The notes under the pieces were generated by a model. That model was not told the origin of the DNA and did not search any database. It saw only the letters and a program-made list of their open reading frames with translations. 64,000 nt of DNA from Pseudomonas iridis (lineage in GTDB: Bacteria > Pseudomonadota > Gammaproteobacteria > Pseudomonadales > Pseudomonadaceae). The stretch is from contig NZ_JACXXO010000001.1 of NCBI RefSeq assembly GCF_017980685.1, positions 372,001 to 436,000 of the forward strand, written 5' to 3'. The position numbers and the translations under genes are program-made. Shown one piece after another: positions 55,619-64,000 of the stretch (within the stretch, counting starts at the first letter, position 1; each line of letters starts with the position of its first letter).

Positions 55619-56272
55619 ATGCGTGTTGCCCGTTCGTTAGTCCTTGTTGCCCTGTTGCCGTTATTCGCCGCGTGCCAGTTGTTCGATGGCCAGCGTGAAA
55701 GTGCCTCCCACGTGGGGCAGACACGGATGCAGGGGCAACTGACCGCTGCCGACGGCAAACTGGTGTTCCAGCCGTGTCAGGATCAGCGTCAATACGTGAT
55801 CAACGACATCGGCGGCACCAGCGTCCTGCAAGAGGCCGCCACCCTCGCCGATGAACAAGGCAAGCTGTTCGCCGACGTGCGCGGCAAGGTCGCCGGCGAC
55901 CGACTCGATCTGACTCAGTTGTATCGCGTCGAGCGCTCCGGCACGGCCTGCGATGACCCCAATTTCAAGCTGTTGATCCTGCGTGCTGCCGGCCATGGCC
56001 CGGAATGGAACGTCAAGGTCAGCGGCAAAGGGATGGTCATCGACCGCGACGGTCAGCCACCACTCGCCGTGCCTTATGTTGAAGAACAACTGGGCGACGG
56101 CCGCTTCAATCTGAGCAGTGAAGCCAACAATCAGCGCATCGAATTGTGGGTCGCACCGCAGCGCTGCGTCGACAGCAGCACTGGCAGCGTGCAGCACATG
56201 AGCGCCGAGCTGCGTATCGATGGTCAGGTGCAGCGCGGCTGCGGGTATTTCGGCGGATCGCGTAACGACTGA
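55619..56272 (+). CDS. Predicted outer-membrane lipoprotein, unknown function
   Basis: A 217-residue protein with a lipoprotein signal (LPLFAACQLFDG, lipidated Cys19). A beta-rich body contains several regions that look like META/COG3650-type lipoproteins (QGQLTAADGKLVFQPCQDQR; GPEWNVKVSGKGMVI; IELWVAPQRCVDSSTG; a final RGCGYFGG). GGAGAGTCGAAG precedes the ATG at 55619. Its role is not known; a stress or envelope role is usual for such lipoproteins. It stands 138 bases downstream of, and divergent from, the SecD-head-like gene. Confidence 0.75.
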   Translation: MRVARSLVLVALLPLFAACQLFDGQRESASHVGQTRMQGQLTAADGKLVFQPCQDQRQYVINDIGGTSVLQEAATLADEQGKLFADVRGKVAGDRLDLTQLYRVERSGTACDDPNFKLLILRAAGHGPEWNVKVSGKGMVIDRDGQPPLAVPYVEEQLGDGRFNLSSEANNQRIELWVAPQRCVDSSTGSVQHMSAELRIDGQVQRGCGYFGGSRND

Positions 56273-56369
56273 GTGTTTTAGCCTCACCGGATCCGGCCTT
56301 TGCGGCTTATAATCGCGGCCTTCAAACGCCCTGGCGCAGTTGTGCGCCCCGCGAACCCGGATCCTCGCC

Positions 56370-57983
56370 ATGTTACGAATCACTGAACTCAAGCTGCCAA
56401 TCGACCATCCCGAAGAAGACCTGCGCGCTGCCATCGTGCAGCGTCTGGGCATCGCCAGCGATGACTTGCTCGATTTCACCTTGTTCAAGCGCAGCTACGA
56501 CGCGCGCAAAAAGTCCTCCGAACTGTGCTTCATCTACACCATCGACCTCAACGTAAGCGACGAGGCCAAGGTGTTGGGCAAGTTCGCCGACGACCGTAAC
56601 GTCAACGTGGCGCCGGATGTCAGCTACAAATTCGTCGGCCAGGCGCCGAGTGACCTGAACCAGCGCCCGATCGTGGTCGGTTTCGGCCCCTGCGGAATCT
56701 TCGCCGGCCTGCTGCTGGCGCAAATGGGCTTCAAGCCGATCGTTCTGGAACGCGGCACCGAAGTGCGCCAGCGCACCAAGGACACCTGGGGCCTGTGGCG
56801 TAAAAGTGTGCTTAACCCTGAGTCCAACGTACAGTTCGGCGAAGGCGGCGCGGGTACATTCTCCGACGGCAAGCTGTACAGCCAGATCAAGGATCCGAAG
56901 TTCCTTGGCCGCAAGGTTCTGCACGAGTTCGTCAAGGCCGGCGCGCCGGAAGAAATCCTCTACGTCAGCAAGCCGCACATCGGTACGTTCCGTCTGACCG
57001 GCATGGTTGAAAACATGCGCGAGCAGATCCGCGAACTGGGTGGCGAAGTACGCTTCCAGGAGCGCGTCAGCGACGTGCTCATCGAAGACGGACAATTGGT
57101 CGGTGTGCAACTGGCCAGCGGCGAAACACTGCACTCCAGACATGTGGTTCTGGCCCTCGGCCACAGCGCCCGCGACACGTTCCGCATGCTCCACAGCCGT
57201 GGCGTGTTCATGGAAGCCAAGCCGTTCTCGGTAGGCTTCCGTATTGAACATCCGCAATCGCTGATCGACCGTGCGCGTCTGGGCAAGTACGCCGGCCACC
57301 CGAAACTCGGCGCCGCCGACTACAAACTGGTGCACCACGCCAAGAACGGCCGCTCGGTCTACAGCTTCTGCATGTGCCCGGGCGGCACCGTGGTGGCGGC
57401 GACTTCCGAGCCGAACCGGGTGGTCACCAACGGCATGAGCCAATACTCGCGTAACGAGCGCAATGCCAACTCCGGCATCGTTGTCGGCATCACCCCGGAA
57501 GTCGATTATCCGGGCGGCCCGCTGGCCGGGATCGAGTTGCAGGAACGCCTGGAATCCCACGCGTTCATCCTCGGCGGCAGCGATTACAAGGCTCCGGCGC
57601 AACTGGTCGGCGATTTCATCAACGACATTCCTTCGACCGAACTGGGTGAAGTCGAACCGTCGTACAAGCCGGGGGTCGCGTTGGGTGATCTGTCGCTGGC
57701 TCTGCCGGATTTCGCTATTGAAGCGATCCGCGAAGCCTTGCCGGCGTTCGAGAAGCAGATTCGCGGTTACTCGCTGCACGATGCGGTGTTGACCGGGATC
57801 GAGACGCGCACCTCGTCGCCACTGCGCATCACGCGCAACGAAACGCTGCAGAGCATGAACGTGAAGGGTTTGTTCCCCGCCGGTGAAGGTGCGGGCTATG
57901 CGGGCGGGATTCTGTCGGCGGGCGTGGACGGAATTCGGATTGCCGAGGCCGTGGCTCGGGACATTCTGGGCCTCAAAGCGTAA
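56370..57983 (+). CDS. FAD-dependent oxidoreductase (COG2509 family), function unknown
   Basis: A 537-residue protein with an N-terminal 90-residue domain of its own (MLRITELKLPIDHPEEDLRA). The Rossmann FAD motif VVGFGPCGIFAGLLLAQMG follows (about residues 98-116), with EGGAGTFSDGKL and the C-terminal FPAGEGAGYAGGILSAGVDGIRIAEAVA that closes the FAD site. It belongs to the uncharacterised NAD(FAD)-utilising dehydrogenase group. The ATG at 56370 gives the conserved N-terminus. A TATAAT-like -10 lies at 56308-56313. It ends before a REP pair. Confidence 0.88.
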   Translation: MLRITELKLPIDHPEEDLRAAIVQRLGIASDDLLDFTLFKRSYDARKKSSELCFIYTIDLNVSDEAKVLGKFADDRNVNVAPDVSYKFVGQAPSDLNQRPIVVGFGPCGIFAGLLLAQMGFKPIVLERGTEVRQRTKDTWGLWRKSVLNPESNVQFGEGGAGTFSDGKLYSQIKDPKFLGRKVLHEFVKAGAPEEILYVSKPHIGTFRLTGMVENMREQIRELGGEVRFQERVSDVLIEDGQLVGVQLASGETLHSRHVVLALGHSARDTFRMLHSRGVFMEAKPFSVGFRIEHPQSLIDRARLGKYAGHPKLGAADYKLVHHAKNGRSVYSFCMCPGGTVVAATSEPNRVVTNGMSQYSRNERNANSGIVVGITPEVDYPGGPLAGIELQERLESHAFILGGSDYKAPAQLVGDFINDIPSTELGEVEPSYKPGVALGDLSLALPDFAIEAIREALPAFEKQIRGYSLHDAVLTGIETRTSSPLRITRNETLQSMNVKGLFPAGEGAGYAGGILSAGVDGIRIAEAVARDILGLKA

Positions 57984-57989
57984 ATCTCA

Positions 57990-58070
57990 AGATCAAAAGA
58001 TCGCAGCCTTCGGCAGCTCCTACAGGAATGTATTCTCTTGTAGGAGCTGCCGAAGGCTGCGATCTTTTTG
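57990..58070. repeat. REP pair (GATCAAAAGATCGCAGCCTTCGG type)
   Basis: Inverted copies AAAAGATCGCAGCCTTCGGC and GCCGAAGGCTGCGATCTTTT separate two convergent genes. Confidence 0.9.
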
Positions 58071-58073
58071 CTT

Positions 58074-59168
58074 TTAAATGTTGGCGCGCAGGACCGAGGT
58101 TGGTAATGCCTCACCGCGTTCAGCACTTGCCGCCACTGCCTCGATCAACTCGTCCAGCTCATACCCCTGAGCCTTGAGCCATTGCTGATCGTAGTAGGTG
58201 TCGGCATAACGCTCGCCGCCATCGCACAGAATCGCCACGATCGAGCCCGACTCCCCCGCCGCTTTCATCTGCTGCGCCGCCATCAGTGCGCCAATCAGAT
58301 TGGTCCCGCTCGACCCACCGACGTGCCGTCCCAGCCGCTGCGCCAGATAATGCATGGCCGCCAGTGACAAGGCGTCCGGTACCTTGACCATCGCATCGAT
58401 CACTTTGGGCAGGAAAGACGCCTCCACCCGTGGCCGACCGATGCCTTCGATCCGCGAACCGCAATCCAGGCGCAGGCTGGCGTCGCCAGTCTGGTAGTAA
58501 TCGAAGAACACCGAACGTTCGGCGTCCGCACACAACACGCGGGTGCAGTGCTGGCGATAGCGTACGTAACGGCCTAGGGTTGCGGTGGTGCCGCCGGTGC
58601 CGGGGCTGGAAATCAGCCAGCTCGGCTCGGGATGCTGCTCGTAGCGCATCTGCTGGAAGATCGATTCGGCGATATTATTGTTCGCCCGCCAGTCGGTGGC
58701 GCGCTCGGCATAGGTGAACTGGTCGATGAAGTGGCCGCCGTGCTCGCGAGCCAGGCGTTCGGATTCGGCGTAGATCTGCGTCGGATCTTTCACCAGGTGG
58801 CTTTGCCCACCATAGAAAGCGATCTGGGCAATTTTCTCCTTGGACGTGGTCGCCGGCATCACTGCAATGAACGGCAGACCCAGCATGCGCGCGAAATACG
58901 CTTCGGAAATCGCCGTCGAACCGCTGGACGCTTCGATCACCGGCGCACCGGGTTTAAGCCAGCCGTTACACAGTGCATAGAGGAACAATGAGCGGGCCAG
59001 GCGATGCTTGAGGCTGCCGGTCGGATGACTGGATTCGTCTTTGAAGTACAACTCGATGCCCGCAAAACCCGGCAACGGCAAGGGAATCAGGTGGGTGTCG
59101 GCGCTGCGCTGAAAATCCGCTTCAATGATGCGGATGGCTTCGCGGGCCCACTGTCGGGTGTCGCTCAT
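58074..59168 (-). CDS. PLP-dependent cysteine synthase-family enzyme
   Basis: A 364-residue fold-type II PLP enzyme. It has the lysine motif [11 protein letters not shown] (Lys about residue 53), the [11 protein letters not shown] substrate loop, the PLP-phosphate glycine motif [12 protein letters not shown] and the serine region [12 protein letters not shown]. It belongs to the cysteine synthase/cystathionine beta-synthase family but differs from CysK and CysM in length and in motif detail, so the reaction may be beta-replacement or cysteine breakdown with another substrate. The ATG at 59168 is chosen by homology of [20 protein letters not shown] pair follows. Confidence 0.84.
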   Translation of the reverse strand: MSDTRQWAREAIRIIEADFQRSADTHLIPLPLPGFAGIELYFKDESSHPTGSLKHRLARSLFLYALCNGWLKPGAPVIEASSGSTAISEAYFARMLGLPFIAVMPATTSKEKIAQIAFYGGQSHLVKDPTQIYAESERLAREHGGHFIDQFTYAERATDWRANNNIAESIFQQMRYEQHPEPSWLISSPGTGGTTATLGRYVRYRQHCTRVLCADAERSVFFDYYQTGDASLRLDCGSRIEGIGRPRVEASFLPKVIDAMVKVPDALSLAAMHYLAQRLGRHVGGSSGTNLIGALMAAQQMKAAGESGSIVAILCDGGERYADTYYDQQWLKAQGYELDELIEAVAASAERGEALPTSVLRANI

Positions 59169-59420
59169 GGTCAGGGTTCTCGGTCGAATCGGGCAGGAGT
59201 TCAGCCTCCTCGAAGGCTCTCCCGCAAGCTTAGAAAAATTCCTGCATCGCGCACAGATACAGCTGCGTCTCAATGTGCCAGGCAACTGCTAGGCTGACCT
59301 TGGCTTTACACAAGACGCGTTGTAACGACATATAACAAAAAAGAATATAACTTTTGTTTTAACAACTAACAGTACGGGTTAGGGTGTTCCACCTTTTTGA
59401 CTTTTCGATGGAGAGCGACC

Positions 59421-60608
59421 TTGCCTCTGCGTAGCACTTTCACGCGTTTCTTTCAGTTGGAGGCTGCCAGCGGTCTATTACTGATCGCCGCGGCCATCCT
59501 CGCTTTGATTATCAACAACTCACAGCTTTCGTGGCTGTACAGCGGCCTGCTCGACACCCCGGTGGTGGCGCAGGTCGGTGCGTTGAAAATCGCTAAACCC
59601 CTGTTGCTGTGGATCAATGACGGTTTGATGGCGCTGTTCTTCCTGCTGATCGGCCTGGAAGTGAAGCGCGAAGTGCTCGACGGCCAGTTGTCCAAGCCAT
59701 CGCAGCTCGTCCTGCCCGGCGCGGCCGCTATTGGCGGCATGCTGGTGCCGGCACTGATCTACTGGTTCCTCAACCGCGACAACCCCGCTGCCCTCGACGG
59801 CTGGGCGATCCCGACCGCCACCGACATCGCCTTCGCCCTCGGCGTGCTGGCTCTGCTTGGCAAACGCATACCGGTGTCGTTGAAACTGTTCCTAATGACC
59901 CTGGCAATCATCGATGACCTCGGCGCCATCGTGATCATTGCAATCTTCTACTCAGGGGATCTCTCGACCCTCTCGCTGGGTCTGGCAGCGGCCTGCATCG
60001 CCGCATTGGTGGCGCTGAACCGCCTCGGCGTGGTCAAGCTTGGCCCGTACATGATCATCGGCCTGATCCTGTGGGTGTGTGTGCTCAAGAGCGGTGTGCA
60101 CGCGACATTGGCCGGCGTAACTCTGGCCTTCTGCATTCCGCTGCGCACGAAAAACGCCGAGCCTTCGCCGCTGCTGACCCTCGAACACGCGCTGCATCCA
60201 TGGGTCGCCTACGGCATCCTGCCACTGTTTGCGTTCGCCAACGCGGGCCTGTCGCTGAGTGGCGTCACCGTCGAAAGCTTCACCCATCTCGTACCCATGG
60301 GCATTGCCGTGGGCCTGCTGGTGGGCAAGACCGTCGGTGTGTTCGGCCTGACCTGGCTGGCCGTGAAGACGGGCATCGCCGCCCTGCCTCAGGGTGCCAA
60401 CTGGGGTCAGGTGCTGGGCGTCGCGATTCTTTGCGGGATCGGCTTCACCATGAGCCTGTTTGTCGGTTCGCTGGCCTTCGTTCCAGGTGCCAGCGAATAC
60501 GCAGGCATGGACCGGATGGGCATTCTGACCGGCTCGCTGTTCGCCGCGTTGATTGGTTATGCGGTAACGGCGGCGGCCAGTCGCAAGAGCACGATTCAAA
60601 GCGCCTGA
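59421..60608 (+). CDS. nhaA: Na+/H+ antiporter NhaA
   Basis: A 395-residue protein with 12 membrane segments and the NhaA hallmark regions [56 protein letters not shown] and [20 protein letters not shown], with the paired aspartates of the ion site. It exchanges Na+ or Li+ for H+ across the inner membrane. No ATG fits. I prefer TTG at 59421 because GGAG lies seven bases before it; TTG at 59397 would add eight residues. A weak hairpin follows. Confidence 0.93.
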   Translation: MPLRSTFTRFFQLEAASGLLLIAAAILALIINNSQLSWLYSGLLDTPVVAQVGALKIAKPLLLWINDGLMALFFLLIGLEVKREVLDGQLSKPSQLVLPGAAAIGGMLVPALIYWFLNRDNPAALDGWAIPTATDIAFALGVLALLGKRIPVSLKLFLMTLAIIDDLGAIVIIAIFYSGDLSTLSLGLAAACIAALVALNRLGVVKLGPYMIIGLILWVCVLKSGVHATLAGVTLAFCIPLRTKNAEPSPLLTLEHALHPWVAYGILPLFAFANAGLSLSGVTVESFTHLVPMGIAVGLLVGKTVGVFGLTWLAVKTGIAALPQGANWGQVLGVAILCGIGFTMSLFVGSLAFVPGASEYAGMDRMGILTGSLFAALIGYAVTAAASRKSTIQSA

Positions 60609-60631
60609 GACGCACATTTCTACAAAAAGCA

Positions 60632-60656
60632 GAGCCCCTCAATGCGAAGGGGCTTG
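60632..60656 (+). terminator. Probable terminator after nhaA
   Basis: AGCCCCT, loop of nine bases, AGGGGCTT. The T-run is short, so confidence is moderate. Confidence 0.45.
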
Positions 60657-60731
60657 GCTCTGAACCCGGCAAGTGTGCTATATCTTTCGTAGAAGCCAGC
60701 ACTTTCTCAACACAGTTATCTGGAGTCATCC

Positions 60732-61001
60732 ATGTCACGTAAAGCAGAAAAACGCCCAATGACGGACGATCAGATTGCCGTGCAGGAGTCCCGGATTCCA
60801 GATATTGCTCTGAAGGCATTCAGCAACGCCTATAAGATGGCTCTTGCCAACGGCGCATCGGTTCTTGTTGCTAAAGATGGCCAGTTGTTTGAAGTAACAG
60901 AGAATAGCTCGATTGCTTTGCGCTCAATCGGCACTTATGGAAACCTGAAAAGCGGTACTCGCCTACACATCAATAAATCTTCAAAACGGGTTACTTTTTG
61001 A
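60732..61001 (+). CDS. Small partner (putative antitoxin) of zeta-type toxin
   Basis: An 89-residue protein with a basic, helical first half (SRKAEKRPMTDDQIAVQESR) and a beta-rich second half (VLVAKDGQLFEVTENSSIAL, then GTRLHINKSSKRVTF). CTGGAG lies eight bases before the ATG. Its stop overlaps the TTG start of the zeta-toxin gene by four bases, so the two are made in a fixed ratio, as is usual for antitoxin-toxin pairs. No known antitoxin fold is recognised, and the role is inferred from position. Confidence 0.6.
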   Translation: MSRKAEKRPMTDDQIAVQESRIPDIALKAFSNAYKMALANGASVLVAKDGQLFEVTENSSIALRSIGTYGNLKSGTRLHINKSSKRVTF

Positions 61002-61738
61002 GCACACCAAGAATACGGATATTTGCAGGCCCGAACGGATCAGGAAAAAGTACCTTCAATCGCCTCGTTCCCGCACATTTACTGGGCAATTACATAAATC
61101 CTGATGACATTGAACGCTCAATAAAAGACACCGGGTATTTTGACTTCACCTCCTATCGTATCGAAGCTCATAAAGAATCTATCTTTGACTTTTTCCGTGA
61201 GCATCCCCTACTTCAGAAATCCCCGCACTCGCTAGCAAAGCTCGATTCCCTCAAGATTGATGGTGAACGCCTAAGCTTTTCAAATACTGAAATCGACTCC
61301 TACGTCGCATCAGCGCTTTCCGATTTCATACGTAGATCATTGATCAAAGAACGCATCAGTTTTACGTTCGAAACCGTTATGTCCTCCTCAGACAAAGTCA
61401 GCCTGCTCGCCGAAGCCCATCAGTCCGGTTACAGGGTGTACGTTTATTACGTCGCTACCGCCGATCCTCAGATCAACATTGCCAGGGTTGCCTATCGTGT
61501 GTCCCAAGGCGGGCACAGCGTTCCTCCGGACAAAATAGAAGCACGTTACTGGAGGTCTCTTGAGCTTCTGTCTGAAGCCATCCTGACATCCAACAGAGCG
61601 TACATTTTTGACAACTCGGACGAAGGTAGTGAAGGATTGACGCAAATAGCGGAGATCACTGATGGCGAGCTTATTGAAATCAAATCAGACATCCAGCCCC
61701 CTTGGTTCAAAGAATTCGTGCTCGATAAATTGATTTAG
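60998..61738 (+). CDS. Zeta-toxin-family kinase
   Basis: A 246-residue P-loop kinase with Walker A FAGPNGSGKSTF near residue 9, the zeta-type NPDDIERS segment and an RARYxxxL-like IEARYWRSLELL region. Zeta toxins phosphorylate UDP-N-acetylglucosamine (or related sugars) and block cell-wall synthesis. It begins with TTG overlapping the upstream stop, a low-efficiency start that keeps toxin below partner. The base composition is less GC-rich than neighbouring genes, suggesting acquisition. Confidence 0.82.
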   Translation: MSTPRIRIFAGPNGSGKSTFNRLVPAHLLGNYINPDDIERSIKDTGYFDFTSYRIEAHKESIFDFFREHPLLQKSPHSLAKLDSLKIDGERLSFSNTEIDSYVASALSDFIRRSLIKERISFTFETVMSSSDKVSLLAEAHQSGYRVYVYYVATADPQINIARVAYRVSQGGHSVPPDKIEARYWRSLELLSEAILTSNRAYIFDNSDEGSEGLTQIAEITDGELIEIKSDIQPPWFKEFVLDKLI

Positions 61739-61852
61739 TCGAACAATCCCTACCTCTTTAGCGACTCGTCCTACAGCCACAACTTTCCCACTTCGTTAAC
61801 GTCGTGCAGCCCTTTCCAAGGGGCTGTCGATGGATGAACGAAAGGACGATCA

Positions 61853-63031
61853 GTGGCTCGCAACAAGGACATTCCCCGGGTTTCCAACCCACCCGCGGGC
61901 GACGGCCATCACGTCACTTACCGCTATATGACGTCCAGCGAACTCGCTGAACGCGATGCCCGACAAAACGCTTATGACGCCATGTTGGCGCGGCAGGATG
62001 CGTTTGAGCGTGCCCGTGAAGTTGCCGCCAAAAAGCCTGAGTCCATCCGCGCCGGCTGCGTATTTGCCAAGTCCTGCAAGTTGCCGGACGCAATCATTGA
62101 TTACTCCAATCCTTCGGGGATGGTGCCGACCGATAGCCTGAAGGATTACGGCGAGCTGATCGTGCTTGGCGCCCGTGAAGCTGATGCGAGCGGCGCTGTT
62201 GCGCTGAAGAAAATAAGTTCGACAGCCATCCCGACGGGGATCGGCCATTTTGCTCTGGCAGGTTCTGCCTTCGAAGCGCTGCCCGCCATCGCCGCCAGTA
62301 CTGCAGCGGCCACCCTGGTGGGACTGGTCGCGCTCTTCATACCGTCAAGCCTTGGCGACAGCGCTCTCTACACCGACGAACAACTGCGCGCGCTCAAACA
62401 GGCCCGCACCCGCGTACGCTTGCGAATCGAACAGCAGGCCGACGGTCGCCTCAAGGGCTACGCCTTCTATACCGGCAAGAATCGCGACTGGGAAATGGTG
62501 GATGTCGCGCAATTCATCGTGCGCGACGGCCAGTTCGTCGCGGTTCTGGATAAAGACAAAGGTATAGAGCTGATCTGGACGCCAGCCGTGGATGGCTCAG
62601 ACATCTTCGGTATTCCGGCGCTGGAGGCCGCCCCGCAGACACCGCATATCTGGGTTTATCCACCGACGAAAGCGGCGGATGGGATTCTGGTAAATCCGGT
62701 TTATCCGCCGGAGTACGAGGATTTTATTCTGGTGTTTCCGGTGGGTTCGGGGGTAAGACCGCTGTATATAGTGGTTGCGCGTCCGGTATCGGGTGACCAC
62801 GACTACCATATTCCCCCCAAGTTACTGCCTGCATTCCCCGACGCAAAACCGGTTCGTAACAAAGGGCATCGCAAGCGCTGGGAAAGCAAAAAACGCATTT
62901 ATGAGTGGGACTATCAACATGGAGCGGTCGAGGTTTATAACTGGGAAGGGGATCATCTCGGCGAGTTCGATATACAAACGGGCGAGCAGACGGGTAAAGC
63001 AAAACCTGAAAGACGCACTACAACCAAGTGA
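61853..63031 (+). CDS. S-type bacteriocin with colicin-E3-like ribonuclease domain (short form)
   Basis: A 392-residue protein starting with GTG after AAAGGACGATCA. A charged N-terminal helix region (about 28-65), a hydrophobic stretch (126-156) and an S-type pyocin domain (about 190-320, ending SGVRPLYIVVARP) come before a 60-residue C-terminal domain. Its IYEWDYQHGAVEVYNWEGDH closely follows the colicin E3 16S rRNA nuclease (EWDSQHGELEGY). The catalytic Asp353, His356, Glu360 and a C-terminal Arg (387 or 388) are present. At 392 residues it is much shorter than normal S pyocins (600-750) and has no obvious receptor-binding domain. It is probably protected against by the next gene. Confidence 0.86.
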   Translation: MARNKDIPRVSNPPAGDGHHVTYRYMTSSELAERDARQNAYDAMLARQDAFERAREVAAKKPESIRAGCVFAKSCKLPDAIIDYSNPSGMVPTDSLKDYGELIVLGAREADASGAVALKKISSTAIPTGIGHFALAGSAFEALPAIAASTAAATLVGLVALFIPSSLGDSALYTDEQLRALKQARTRVRLRIEQQADGRLKGYAFYTGKNRDWEMVDVAQFIVRDGQFVAVLDKDKGIELIWTPAVDGSDIFGIPALEAAPQTPHIWVYPPTKAADGILVNPVYPPEYEDFILVFPVGSGVRPLYIVVARPVSGDHDYHIPPKLLPAFPDAKPVRNKGHRKRWESKKRIYEWDYQHGAVEVYNWEGDHLGEFDIQTGEQTGKAKPERRTTTK

Positions 63032-63048
63032 CGATCGAGTATTGAACA

Positions 63049-63297
63049 ATGATTTTTTTAGCTCTTTCTGGATTTTTCCCAGAATCAAATCCAGACGACT
63101 CTCTGCAATATGACAAAGATGTACCGCAGACTTCTGAGCAAGCAGTTCTCAACGTTATGGGATGGAAATCCCTGAAAGACGTACCAATGGGTGAGCATGA
63201 CCTGACGCAAACCCAAGCGAGAGAAATCATGCAGCTCGTCAATACGCCCTTCAGGGACGATTTGATTTACTGCATCGGTCTTTGTCGCGAAGACTGA
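63049..63297 (+). CDS. Putative immunity protein to the adjacent ribonuclease bacteriocin
   Basis: An 82-residue acidic protein, 17 bases after the bacteriocin, of the size typical for colicin E3 immunity proteins (84). A faint resemblance to colicin E3 immunity can be seen in LALSGFF...YDKDV...MGWKSLKDVPMG, but it is too weak to claim homology. Position, size and acidity make cognate immunity the best inference. The ribosome-binding site is poor (GAGTATTGAACA), suggesting translational coupling or its own promoter. Confidence 0.6.
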   Translation: MIFLALSGFFPESNPDDSLQYDKDVPQTSEQAVLNVMGWKSLKDVPMGEHDLTQTQAREIMQLVNTPFRDDLIYCIGLCRED

Positions 63298-63326
63298 AAA
63301 ACTTGATTCAAAAAGGCAAAGTCCAC

Positions 63327-63363
63327 AAAAAACCCCGATCAGCTCACCTGATCGGGGTTTTCT
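63327..63363. terminator. Bidirectional terminator between immunity and lipoprotein genes
   Basis: AAAAAACCCCGATCAG and CTGATCGGGGTTTTCT form a strong stem usable from both convergent genes. Confidence 0.9.
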
Positions 63364-63379
63364 TTACCCTGAATTTCGC

Positions 63380-63844
63380 TTAGTGCGAAACGCGGCTAGT
63401 CCCGCCAACAGTCGAAATCCGTACCCGCTCGCCGACACGGAACACTTCATTTTCCTGAACCTGCTGCACATAGGCGCGCATGCTGCCGTCGTCTTCACGA
63501 ACGGTGATTTCCACGCCTTGAGTACGGGTCAGGCCTTCTTCGGTTGCGGAACCGAGCAGACCACCCGCCACCGCACCGATGACAGCAGCAACGATACTGC
63601 CCTTGCCGCCGCCGATAGCGCTGCCACCAACACCACCGACCACAGCGCCTGCCGCGCCGCCAATCGGGGTCTTGGTGCCTTCGATTTTGACCGGACGCAG
63701 GGATTCGATGGTGCCCATGCGAATCGTCTGCACGCGACGCGCTTCGTCACGGGAGTAGGAGTCACCGGTCAGGTTCGATTGGCAACCGGTAAGCAACATC
63801 GCCATCGTGGAAAAGGAAGCAACCAGCAGAACAGACTTACGCAT
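63380..63844 (-). CDS. Glycine-zipper 2TM outer-membrane lipoprotein
   Basis: A 154-residue lipoprotein with signal FSTMAMLLTGC (lipidated Cys21) and a glycine-zipper segment GGAAGAVVGGVGGSAIGGGK, continued by AAVIGAVAGGLLGSA, then a C-terminal beta domain ITVREDDGSMRAYVQQVQ. It is of the SlyB/OmlA-like Gly-zipper type that stabilises the outer membrane. GGAGTTGATGCT precedes the ATG at 63844. The 156 bases after it to the window end hold no gene that I recognise. Confidence 0.88.
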   Translation of the reverse strand: MRKSVLLVASFSTMAMLLTGCQSNLTGDSYSRDEARRVQTIRMGTIESLRPVKIEGTKTPIGGAAGAVVGGVGGSAIGGGKGSIVAAVIGAVAGGLLGSATEEGLTRTQGVEITVREDDGSMRAYVQQVQENEVFRVGERVRISTVGGTSRVSH

Positions 63845-64000
63845 AGCATCAACTCCAAAAGAACATCTATTCATTAAACTCCGCAGCTTGACGTCTGTCA
63901 CGACGCAGTGCGGATAAATTGGCTTTCATTCAGGCGAGGTACAGACGCCTGTGCTCTTCCCTCAGAATCCCAACCTTAGCGCCAAATGACCGATCCTGCG

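Noticed and set aside
388..64000. tRNA, rRNA, insertion sequences or prophage genes
   Set aside because: None recognised on reading either strand; the toxin cluster at 60.7-63.3 kb has no integrase or transposase.

Overview
The window is a 64 kb, GC-rich, gene-dense chromosomal segment whose content points to the Pseudomonas fluorescens group. The evidence is an EmhABC/TtgABC-type RND pump with its TetR repressor, a complete protocatechuate branch of the beta-ketoadipate pathway, olsBA, xenB, rapA, braCDEFG-type branched-chain amino-acid transport, and several families of short palindromic repeats (GCTGGCAAGCCAGCTCCCAC, GGAGCTGCCGCAGGCTGCGATC and GCGAGCAGGCTCGCTCCCAC types) typical of that group. 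No rRNA, tRNA, CRISPR array, insertion sequence or prophage was seen.

Layout. 1-5.4 kb: YceI-like protein, small exported protein, serine hydrolase, acyl-CoA dehydrogenase-like protein, ornithine-lipid genes olsB-olsA, ACP phosphodiesterase. 5.4-8.2 kb: ArsR regulator, MFS exporter and xenobiotic reductase operon. 8.5-15.2 kb: emhR and emhABC multidrug efflux. 15.6-18 kb: OprD-family porin and trans-aconitate methyltransferase. 18-29.2 kb: pca cluster, all on the minus strand (pcaR, pcaK, pcaIJF, pcaHG, pcaT, pcaBDC). It imports 4-hydroxybenzoate and dicarboxylates and converts protocatechuate to succinyl-CoA and acetyl-CoA. Three PcaR-type operators with a common 19-bp half-site spacing lie in front of pcaR, pcaK and pcaI. 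29.3-36 kb: possible small RNA, small hypothetical gene, PiT phosphate transporter, 142-bp inverted repeat, a tiny CcoM-like membrane protein, two small hypothetical genes and rapA. 36-41.4 kb: MFS transporter, YkgJ-like zinc/iron-cluster protein, MHYT-GGDEF-EAL protein, beta-hydroxyacid dehydrogenase.

41.6-43.8 kb encodes a 732-residue tubulin/FtsZ-superfamily protein with recognisable T1, T4, T6 and T7 nucleotide loops. It is the most striking unexplained gene in the window. 44-49.8 kb: DUF2288 protein and the branched-chain amino-acid ABC transporter. 49.9-50.6 kb: an AT-rich pair made of an acyl carrier protein and an ACP-like protein with its phosphopantetheine serine replaced by alanine. 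The pair is preceded by a lux-box-like palindrome centred at -42.5 relative to a good -10. 50.9-53.4 kb: bufferin (BufA1-BufB-BufC-BufD) metallophore operon. 53.5-60.6 kb: LysR/SDR pair, SecD-head-like exported protein, lipoprotein, FAD oxidoreductase, cysteine-synthase-family enzyme, nhaA.

60.7-63.3 kb is a small, less GC-rich conflict island: a zeta-type toxin with its upstream partner, then a short S-type bacteriocin with a colicin-E3-like ribonuclease domain and a putative immunity gene. The window ends with a glycine-zipper outer-membrane lipoprotein. All functions are inferred from sequence reading; no database search was run.
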